NCBI GenBank assembly: GCA_002284615.2
Contig: MU069590.1
Coordinates: forward strand, 59,247-82,039
From: Dunaliella salina
Taxonomy: Eukaryota > Chlorophyta > Chlorophyceae > Chlamydomonadales > Dunaliellaceae
Direction of reading: 5' to 3'
Length of the DNA stretch: 22,793 nt
The notes beneath the pieces were generated by a model. That model did not search any database. It saw only the letters and a list, made by a program, of their open reading frames with translations, and was not told the origin of the DNA. Numbering within the stretch: the stretch's first letter is position 1; each line of letters opens with the position of its first letter. Below are positions 15,920 through 22,793 of this stretch, one piece after another. The translations under genes and the position numbers were made by a program.

Positions 15920-16731
15920 AGAGTCCCTCCAGTGAATGGTAGAGGTACAGACAGGATCAATGTTTTGGCACCATATGTTGCTCGTTTGTTTGCTGCCATG
16001 ATGGAGAAGGCTGAGATTCCTGCATGTTGGAAAGCAACAAAGCTTACACCCTTACATAAAAGGGGATCTCTGCTAGGCCCTGCAAACTATCGCATGCTTG
16101 CTGTGAGCAACATCATGTACAGGATCTACGCAAATGTGCTTCAAGATGTTGTTACAAGGTGGTGCAGAGAGGACAACAAAATTCCAGATACACAATATGG
16201 TTTTTATCCAGGCCGTAACACCCTGCAGCTAATGTTTATGTTGCGTCATCCGCAGCATGCGGCACAGATTAAGCGCCCTCATTCCTCACCGAGGTTGTAT
16301 GCAGCCTTCATGAATCAATGATTGATTTCAAGCAAGCTTACGATACAATACCCAGGGATGCTCTTTGGACTCATCTTCAAAGCATTCGCATGCCATCTTG
16401 CTTGCTGGCTAACCTGAAAAACACTTATGACAATGATGCGTACATCTTGGGGGATGGGTGTAAGCGAGCACATGTGCATCCTAGATTAGGGGTTAAGCAA
16501 GGCTGTCCATTGTCTCCTCTGCTATTTTCCTTATGTATTAATGATGTTGACTGCCTGGCAGAGAATGTTAGCAGTGCAGTTACTGGTGCTGGAGATTTTC
16601 ATGTAACTCATATGTTGTATGCGGATGACCTTTGCCTCACTGCCAATCATCCCACTGAGCTTCAGCGCATGTTGGATAGGTTACGTGGGTATGCGCAAAG
16701 GAAAGGATTAATTATCAACGTGTCGAAGTCT
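15920..16731 (+). pseudogene. LINE C reverse transcriptase (5'-truncated), left part
   Basis: RT domain blocks in order: NVLAPYVARLFAAMMEKAEI and CWKATKLTPLHKRGS (motif 0/1), NYRMLAVSNIMYRIYANVLQ, DTQYGFYPGRNTLQ (motif 2), then an 11-nt insertion that breaks the frame, then IDFKQAYDTIPRDALW (motif A Asp), GVKQGCPLSPLLFSLCIND (motif B), HMLYADDLCL (motif C, both Asp present) and RKGLIINVSKS (motif D). Apart from the 11-nt insertion the catalytic residues are complete. The 5' end is truncated at about 15920 against the host gene, with AAAAG at 15915-15919. It stops at 16731 where the B+A insert enters and resumes at 19505. Confidence 0.85.
16727..16731. repeat. Candidate target duplication of the B+A insert, left copy
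   Basis: AGTCT; the same five bases follow the insert at 19500-19504. Removing the insert and one copy restores the LINE C frame as INVSK-SEVV. Confidence 0.65.
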
Positions 16732-17300
16732 TCCTCCCTCCATTCCACAGATCCAGTTGCCACCTTCATGCTCCTGCCCCACTGGAGAGGCTTCAGCTGT
16801 AACGCGTATATGAGCTGGCGTGAACAATACCCATGTGCACCTAATAGAAATCAAGTTCTGTGAAGACACAAGGCCGGAGCATCAGTTGAACGCAGCAAAG
16901 CAGCAGCATGCAGAAATTTGTAAACTTGTTAACGCTAAAGCTGTTACGATTCACCCTATTCTCCTGGGTGTAGGTGGAACTATTTACACTGAGCATACCC
17001 TAAAGCAATTCAAACAACTAGGATTGGATCACCAGCGTGCCACGAAGCTTGCTCAACAACTTCATGCCCATTCTGTTTAATATGCCCACAAACTAGTCAT
17101 CACACGCCGCGCTATTGAGAACAAGAATACTTGCCACTGTCAGGTTCTAGAGCCAGGTGCTTCTAGTAACCCTCCAGATTCACATTAGCATTCTCTTTTT
17201 CATACCATGCGGTGGAGGGGGCACACGGCCCTTTTTTGAGCCAATGTGTCTCCTTTTCCTTTTCTTAATTGATGTAGGGAGAGTTTCTCTGTTCTTTTTC
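16732..17300 (+). pseudogene. LINE B 3' part (nuclease end and 3' UTR) in LINE C
   Basis: From about 16825 the frame reads THVHLIEIKFCEDTRP (E-x-K), QLNAAKQQHAEICKL, IHPILLGVGGTIYT, HTLKQFKQLGLDHQRATKL and LHAHSV, then a stop where the other copies continue (QYAYRLVSSRRAIE is still readable after it). 16732-16822 fits the poorly conserved stretch between the PD and ExK motifs. The 3' UTR (about 17150-17300) contains GAGCCAATGTGTCTCC and TTAATTGATGTAGGGAGAG and ends in a TTCTTTTTC tail. LINE A sequence follows with no gap. Confidence 0.8.
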
Positions 17301-19499
17301 AATACCCAGATACTGCAAAAGTTAATGCCAAATACCCTGCAAGGAAAATCCAATTCCAAGCACCACAACACTGGTTTGACACCATCACCAATCCTACTCC
17401 ACCTATGCAACTCATCGTTGTGTGAAACCCTAACGCCAGAGAAATACTAGATACCGCAAACAAAGACTGGTTTCAGTCCCTCCAGCGAGATGTAAAGCAA
17501 GTTACGCCAGAAGCTTGTTCGCTACCTTTAATTACTCCAAATACTGTCATGCCGCTGCGTACCCACCAACACCTAGCATCAAATACTTGGAAACAGAAAT
17601 TTCAATCACTCCCCCCTGACACTCATAGCTGCTCACACAAGTGCTTTCAGGAAAAGGCAGAATTCACCCCTGCCAACTTCAAAAAGGCGTTCACACCTAA
17701 AGTCACTGACTGGAGGGAAATCACCTGCACTGATGGCAGTGTGATTAAGCACAAAGATGACGACTCCCCACCCCCTTCCGGTTCAGGTGTGTACAAACCA
17801 GGAATTGACACTGCTGCACCCTCCCAACACTTGCAACTGCACATAAAACCCAATGGCCATGGGCCAACCAATACCATCACCAGACCAGTACTTGTGGATA
17901 TCCTTGTGGCACTCCAACACGAGCAAACTGAGAGTGCCACTGATAGTGCATCCTGCCTTTTCCAGATTTCTAATCAAACCCTTAACCCGATGCGCATGAG
18001 GTACCTACACGCAGAGCTCATTCATGCAATATCAACCATATTAGAGCACTCCCCTTACCCTATCCATTTTTGCAAGTCAAAGCCCACTCTGGCATCATAG
18101 GAAATGAGGGGGCCGACGCTTGCACTCGCACCGCAGCCCTCTCTCACGCCGTAGACACTGCACTTCCAGATGCCAGGGACCCTTTCCACAATTTCTATTG
18201 GCTTTCATTTAAGACCTCTTCCACACAAAATGATGGCATGCACCGCTCCCACACGCTTCCGATGCACTATCTCACCAACCTGAGCGCCAAACCCAAAACA
18301 CACATGCACAAGAAACACAAGCTTGGCTCTGCTGACACTTCTGGATACCACTACCAGAGATGGCAGAAGCTTAACGATGCCACACCACCCACCACCAACG
18401 CCAACACTGAAGCTTACAACCCAACCCCTCAACTTGCAAACAAGGAGATCAACAACTCCTTGTGGAAAAGCCCAAAGATAACCCTTAAACAGCAAATAAA
18501 TCTTATGAATATCGAACGGATACACTGTACACGCAGAGTCATGCCTCCAACTTCAATTTTTTCTGTTCTGATAGTTGCCCACTCTGTACAAATACGGACA
18601 GCATTTATCACGTTCTGCTTAGGTGTACCAACCCAACAATGAGTGGGATGCACACCAACAGGCACCATGCGGCCCTTAGTCTCTGTGTAGAAGCCCTGAG
18701 TAAAGGCCGGTATGGCTCATCCCTCATTAGCATGGATGGCTGCAATCATGACAGACTTCTGGATCAAGGCATACAAATCCCTGGAAACACCTCTCGAGCT
18801 ATTCCAGATTGGGTTTTCCCAAATGACATTGCCTCACCTGCTCGGCACCAAAGCCGCCCTGGTGCTCTTTTTGTGCGCACCATCCCAGGCAGACAAGCCC
18901 ACCTTGATCCTACCAAGATCCCCCCAAAAGATAGGGATATTCACCTCATCGTACTTAAATTCTGCCCCGACACAAATCCCTTCATCTCTTTAGAACGTGC
19001 GCGGACTCAACATTCCCACACCATAACTAGACTTTAAACACGCAGCTTAAGAAACCTAAACAGGAAAAACAAAGTGACTGTGCATACCATCTTAATTGGT
19101 GTGGGTGGCACGATTTACAATGAGCTAACAATTTTACCTCTCATAAATCTGGGTCTTACCAAACAGAAAGCCAAATCACTAGCATCCAAGCTCAGGGACC
19201 ATGCCATCCTAAGATTATCCACCATCATTAACACTAGACATGCACTTTGCTTTCAGAGGGCATCTGGAAGGGGGTTTGATGGGCGCGCGGCGGCGGCTGA
19301 GGATGGAAGAAGGAGAGTCCGAGTGCTCAGGGGCATGGCTAGCAATCCTCCAGATCCCCATTAGTTCTGTCTCTTGCTCTCTCCTAGGCTAGTTTTGTCT
19401 AGTTTAGGTGGAGGGCCTCCTGGTGAGGCCTCTATCTTTGTTAGTTGTTCTTTGATGCACGCGGCTTTTGGCTTGCGTAGACTTTTCTTTTTCTTTATC
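17301..19499 (+). pseudogene. LINE A: RNase H, zinc knuckle, degenerate nuclease, 3' UTR
   Basis: The longest A copy. RNase H at about 17715-18130: DWREITCTDGSV (Asp), TITRPVLVDILVAL (the catalytic Glu position is Val), ATDSA (Asp), then after a shift QVKAHSGIIGNEGADACT (His and last Asp). Zinc knuckle at about 18570: CPLCTNTDSIYHVLLRC (C-x2-C-x7-H-x4-C). Nuclease: SRPGALFV (PD now PG) and DIHLIVLKFCPDTNP (ExK now VxK), so the active site is lost. Then TVHTILIGVGGTIYNELT. The 3' UTR (19350-19499) ends CTTTTCTTTTTCTTTATC. The pair B+A is flanked by AGTCT (16727-16731, 19500-19504). Confidence 0.8.
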
Positions 19500-20709
19500 A
19501 GTCTGAGGTTGTGTCCTTTAATTTAAAATGAAATAATGTTCCTATTTTCAACCTAGGTGGCGAGCGATCGTGCGTGCTGAGTCATTCAAATATTTGGGTA
19601 TGCTGTTTACGAAACAACTTTACCCCCTTGCCTCTTCTGAGCATATGTGTGCACCTTTCTTGGCTGGATATCGTTGTATTAGGCACGTTGCAGATGAATA
19701 TAAGCTGGCAGATAGACCTCATACCATGCTTTGGCTGACTAAGACATATGCTCTCCCTGCTAGCATGTATGCTAGTCAAATTTGGGGTACCAGGTTTATG
19801 AGACCAAGAGATGAGATGACCTGCCCGTTGCAGACTGTGCACCTGTGTTTACTAAATTCTTAAAGTGAAAAACTACACCAAATTGGTCTGTGCTGCGTGA
19901 ATGCGGGTTTGAACCATTACAGTTCTATTGGTTTTGAGCTCTGTCGGATTTTTTGACGCCTCCCTTGCCTGCAACAGCACTACTTTACAAAGGGTGCTTG
20001 GAGCGGATATCGACATGAGTAGTAATTCTAGAAAGTGCTTGGCGTCAGAGTTTATATCTGCTTTTCAGGGATTGGACAGGCGCAACTACTTCACATATTG
20101 CGTGTACTCAGGCCAGCCCATTAGGATAAATGATTTTGCGTTTGATTTATGGAAAAGGCATAGGAGCGTATGGCCAACTGAGGATCAGGCTGAACACGGT
20201 GTTCATTTAAACAAGTTAGCCAAGTACCATAACTGGGTAGCACTTCCCTTCTGGCATAATTCTGCTCTTGGTAAACTTCTCCATACTCCTAGGTATCTGC
20301 ATTTGGATTTGGGTAGGCATATGCAGAGGAACATTGCTTGCTTCCGATTTCACGCTCATAAACTTCAAGTTGAAACTTCTCATTGGCATGGACATGCACC
20401 TCAACGTGATTTATGTGTTTCAGAACATTGGTAGGATGAAAAGCACGTCATCTTTCTCTGCCCTTGCAACTTCCTGTGTTGTCTTAGAAGAAAGTATGCA
20501 TATCTTTTTAGTGCCTTTCCTGCTCACAGAGTAGTGTCAGATGATACAGAATCTTTTTCCTTTTCTGATGCCTGCTCTCTGGATGTAGCTCGTTTTTTTC
20601 AAAACCAAGATACTCAGACTTATCGCTTCATCTCTGAGCTTATGGATTTCTTTCAGCACATCGAACAGCCAAACTTTCTGGCTGAAGGTTATGTTGTAAA
20701 CCTTGCAGA
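19500..20709 (+). pseudogene. LINE C, C-terminal part after RT
   Basis: Continues LINE C from 16731: SEVVSFNLK, a stop, NNVPIFNLGGERS, RAESFKYLGMLF (end of the RT palm), TMLWLTKTYALPASMYASQI (thumb), then after a stop a long connection with LQRVLGADIDM, FISAFQGLDRRN, FAFDLWKRHRSVWP, LNKLAKYHNWVALPF, RYLHLDLGRHMQRN and FRFHAHKLQVETSHW. A zinc-knuckle-like block is damaged (one Cys of the first pair lost; EKHVIFLC keeps H-x4-C). LRRKYAYLFSAF and FISELMDFFQHI close the ORF. No RNase H is seen in this lineage. The 3' end is near 20709, against AAAAG of the host gene. Confidence 0.75.
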
Positions 20710-21055
20710 AAAAGGCATTATGCATGGCACCAAAGAGAGTGCCTTGAGAGTCCGCACTCCAATAGTTCTGGTATTGCGGGTTGTGGTCTAGTTGGGAGGC
20801 CATTTTTTTGGGTGGCTACCGGAGCCCATTTCTGAAGGGCAGTATGAATGTGAGTTGGGAGGGCTCGTGAAAAAGGGTCTTTGATCCTCTTGCTAGAGTA
20901 CCTTCTTTCAAGCATGGATTTGCGGGAAAGAAGTCCTTGCAGCTCAATAGCAAAGCTGCCTGGAGCTGGTCTTATTTTATCGTGCATGCCAGCAAGCTCG
21001 GCCCCATGAAGAGCCCTTTGGATTTGGAAACGGCTAGAGGATATCATTAAAGGAA
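20710..21055 (-). pseudogene. Interrupted algal-type gene, N-terminal part
   Basis: Minus-strand blocks: SSRFQIQRALHGAELAGMHD, KIRPAPGSFAIELQGLLSRK, RALPTHIHTALQ, then a shift, then LDHNPQYQNYWSADSQGTLF and GAMHNAF. These precede the C-terminal blocks at 15365-15914 in the same family, as I remember it, so this is the other half of the gene cut by LINE C. The 5' side is truncated near 21055, where a LINE A tail on the same strand begins; the true start is not visible. The shift near 20790 and those in the other half show it is dead regardless of the insertion. Confidence 0.5.
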
Positions 21056-21160
21056 AGAAAAGTCTACGCAAGCCAAAGGCCGCATGCATTAAGGAGAGTT
21101 CCTCTAACTGGAAAGCTAGAGGCCACACCAGAAGGCCTTCAGAAACTACACTAAACACAA
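21056..21160 (-). mobile_element. LINE A 3'-terminal fragment, 105 bp
   Basis: On the minus strand this is the last 105 bp of LINE A: GTTTAGTGTAG, GGCCTTCTGGTGTGGCC, AGAGGAACTCTCC, ATGCATGCGGCC and GGCTTGCGTAGACTTTTC with the pyrimidine tail. It joins directly at 21160/21161 to the (CTTTT)n tail of the LINE B copy, in the same orientation. It is the shortest A piece found in such a junction. Confidence 0.75.
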
Positions 21161-21281
21161 GAAAAGAAAAGAAAAACTATGCAGGCAGTGAAAACACCCC
21201 CTACATCAATTAAGGAAAGGAGGATACCTAGGGCCGAGGCACCGTGTATCCGCTTCACCAAGAGAAAGCAGAAGCAAAAAG
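21161..21281 (-). mobile_element. LINE B 3' UTR and tail of the intact ORF copy
   Basis: A 3' UTR of about 120 bp after the stop codon. On the minus strand it has GGTGAAGCGGATACACGG, CGGCCCTAGGTATCC, TTAATTGATGTAGGGGG, CACTGCCTGCATAG, then TTTTTC followed by CTTTT repeats. The same blocks in the same order end the B copies at 11491-11690, 17150-17300 and 6776-6940. Confidence 0.8.
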
Positions 21282-22793
21282 TCAGTGGGGATCAGGTGGG
21301 TTACTGGTAGTAGCCCGTGCCTGATCTTGTTGATGAGAGTTGGAGAAAGTTTTTTCAATAGCGCGTCTGGTGCTGGCAAGTTTGTAGGCATACAGGACAG
21401 AATGAGCATGAAGTTTCCAAGCAAGCTTGGTGGCCTTGTAAGTGTCAAGACCAAGCTCCTTTAGAGGCTCCAATGTGTGTGGGGTGTAGATGACTCCTCC
21501 CACACCTAACAGGATAGTATGGAGGGTGACCAGAGCTGAGGCTCTAGAAAGATAACGACAGAGGTCGCGGTGCTGCTGCTTGGAGGCCTCAAGCTGGCTG
21601 TTGGGCCGCGTGTCCTCACAGTACTTGACTTCAACAAGGTGGATGTGCCTCTGATCTGGGTGGAGCTGACTGGGGTCACGAGCCTTGGATGTGGGTGGAG
21701 TGGCTGTGCCTGGCGCTGAGTCCTCCCTGTTTCCCCCGCGCCCCCCTGCACTTCTCAATTCATAACGAGGATTCGACCTAGACGCTCTTTTCAGAGGAAC
21801 AACCAATAGAGCATCAGGCCGGCTGGAAGTGAGCCTATCCTTATTAGGGAAGCGGCGTGGGAAAATATATTTAGGGAGGGTCCTATTGGTAGCATGTTCT
21901 GGGATCTGTAGGTCTTGCAAGGCAAGACGGTCTGCACTGCCAGTGTCCATGGAGGCAATACCTGCCCCAAGAGAGCCTTTGCTGATGGCTTTTAGGAGGA
22001 TTCTGCTGGCAATATTATGTCGCTCAGTTACCATACCAGACATGGTTGAATTTTTGCATCCTGACAAGATGTGAAGGGCACTGTCAAGTTCCCCACAGAG
22101 GGGGCATTGCAGGCTGGTGGAAATTTTGAAGTGCACCGCGTGTTTTTGACTGAAGAGGGTACCTGTGCGGTACTTAAAAATGTTTTGCCTCATTTTGAAA
22201 GCGAGTATTGGCATAGTCCAGAAGGCATTGCTGATATTTTTGTGGATGTTGGGGAGTAGACTTTGGTAGAAGGAGTAGTACCCTGTGTAGGTGTTGGCCT
22301 TTCCAAGTTTGTGTTTTGAGTGCATGTGCTTCCGTAAAGCATCATGGAGGTTAGAGAAGTGTTTCAGCTTTACAGCAGGTGGGTTAAGGCGTCTAGAAGC
22401 ATTTGCATGTGTGCAGGAAGTTTCCTCAAAGGCAAGCCAGGTGGTGTCATGAAAAGGATTGCCTTCAAGGGTTGCACATGGGAAGGTTATGTCTGCAAGG
22501 GTGTCGTCATTCTGAATGGCCTGATGCTTGGCAATGGCATCTGCGCATTCGTTGCCGGCAATTCCAGCATGAGATTTAACCTTGAAGAAATGAATAGGGG
22601 TAGGTGAGTTGCATATGAGCTGTATGATTAACTTGAGGATGTGGCCTTGGACATGTTGGTGAAGAAGTTCTGGGTAGAGTATTTGCTTTCTGATCTGTTC
22701 TAAAGAGCAAAGGCTGTCGGTGGCAATACAACGATATCCTAGGAGAATGGCAGCTGCTATTGCCGCCAATTTGGCTCTGGTGATGGTATGGGT
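21282..22793 (-). CDS. LINE B polyprotein C-terminus: RNase H, zinc knuckle, PD-ExK nuclease
   Basis: Open for 503 codons and still open at the window edge; the RT lies outside. Residues are counted from the edge. RNase H: the motif that normally carries the catalytic Glu reads TRAKLAAI (Lys at 8); TDSL has Asp 26; VKSHAGIAGNECADAIA has His 75 and Asp 85. Zinc knuckle CPLCGELDSALHILSGC (Cys 230, 233, His 241, Cys 246). Nuclease: SRPDALLV (Asp 327), then about 60 residues including an Arg/Gly-rich stretch, then HLVEVKYCEDTRP (Glu 388, Lys 390). Conserved tail LLGVGGVIYTPHTLEPLKEL and LHAHSVLYAYKLASTRRAIE. RNase H plus an R2-type nuclease resembles Dualen/RandI LINEs. It acts in target-primed insertion. 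This is the youngest copy here. Confidence 0.85.
   Translation of the reverse strand, partial: THTITRAKLAAIAAAILLGYRCIATDSLCSLEQIRKQILYPELLHQHVQGHILKLIIQLICNSPTPIHFFKVKSHAGIAGNECADAIAKHQAIQNDDTLADITFPCATLEGNPFHDTTWLAFEETSCTHANASRRLNPPAVKLKHFSNLHDALRKHMHSKHKLGKANTYTGYYSFYQSLLPNIHKNISNAFWTMPILAFKMRQNIFKYRTGTLFSQKHAVHFKISTSLQCPLCGELDSALHILSGCKNSTMSGMVTERHNIASRILLKAISKGSLGAGIASMDTGSADRLALQDLQIPEHATNRTLPKYIFPRRFPNKDRLTSSRPDALLVVPLKRASRSNPRYELRSAGGRGGNREDSAPGTATPPTSKARDPSQLHPDQRHIHLVEVKYCEDTRPNSQLEASKQQHRDLCRYLSRASALVTLHTILLGVGGVIYTPHTLEPLKELGLDTYKATKLAWKLHAHSVLYAYKLASTRRAIEKTFSNSHQQDQARATTSNPPDPH

Noticed and set aside
1..22793. Bacterial operon or phage region
   Set aside because: Nuclear-type intron-bearing tRNA, LINEs, copia, microsatellite and satellite DNA, and no ribosome-binding-site spaced gene clusters.

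Overview
This window looks like repeat-rich, gene-poor nuclear DNA from a eukaryote, most likely of the green lineage (an alga or an early-diverging plant). Both complete tRNA genes, Phe(GAA) and Lys(CTT), have plant-like stems, and the Lys gene carries a 31-nt intron. The main retrotransposon type (RNase H, then a zinc knuckle, then a PD-ExK nuclease) resembles the Dualen/RandI LINEs known from Chlamydomonas. The taxonomic call is an inference from memory. No intact host protein gene is visible, and almost every coding stretch is a piece of a mobile element.

Layout. 1-2274: tandem repeats, a 100-bp palindromic insert, a 648-bp terminal-inverted-repeat (TIR) transposon, a cluster of TCCGCA motifs and a hairpin. 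2275-3175: a LINE 'A' remnant (minus). 3259-3357: a 33-bp tandem repeat. 3358-4929: nothing recognised. 4930-6955: a small unrecognised ORF, a long inverted repeat and several LINE A/B tails. 6956-7884: the tRNA region. 8480-8860: RT remnant of a separate LINE lineage ('D'). 9265-9565: Ty1/copia RNase H remnant. 9571-13985: LINE B and A remnants on the minus strand, one of them split by a 703-bp TIR transposon with a 7-bp target-site duplication. 14008-15400: a (TG)n tract, then a satellite-like array of about 185-bp units alternating in two types.

15365-21055 is a three-level nest. A decayed minus-strand gene, probably of a repetitive algal protein family, is cut in two by a plus-strand LINE 'C' (RT with motifs A, B and C). 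LINE C is itself cut by a joined B+A LINE insert. Removing each insert with one copy of a 5-bp direct repeat (AAAAG; AGTCT) restores the reading frame of the host sequence. 21056-22793 is another B+A pair on the minus strand. Its B part has the only long intact ORF: 503 visible codons, open at the window edge, with RNase H, zinc knuckle and PD-ExK nuclease.

The main observation is that 3' ends of one LINE repeatedly join, in the same orientation, to 5'-truncated copies of another (three B-then-A loci, plus a probable A-then-A). In the best-resolved case one short direct repeat flanks the whole pair. This fits end-to-end template jumping by the reverse transcriptase, as known for R2 enzymes.
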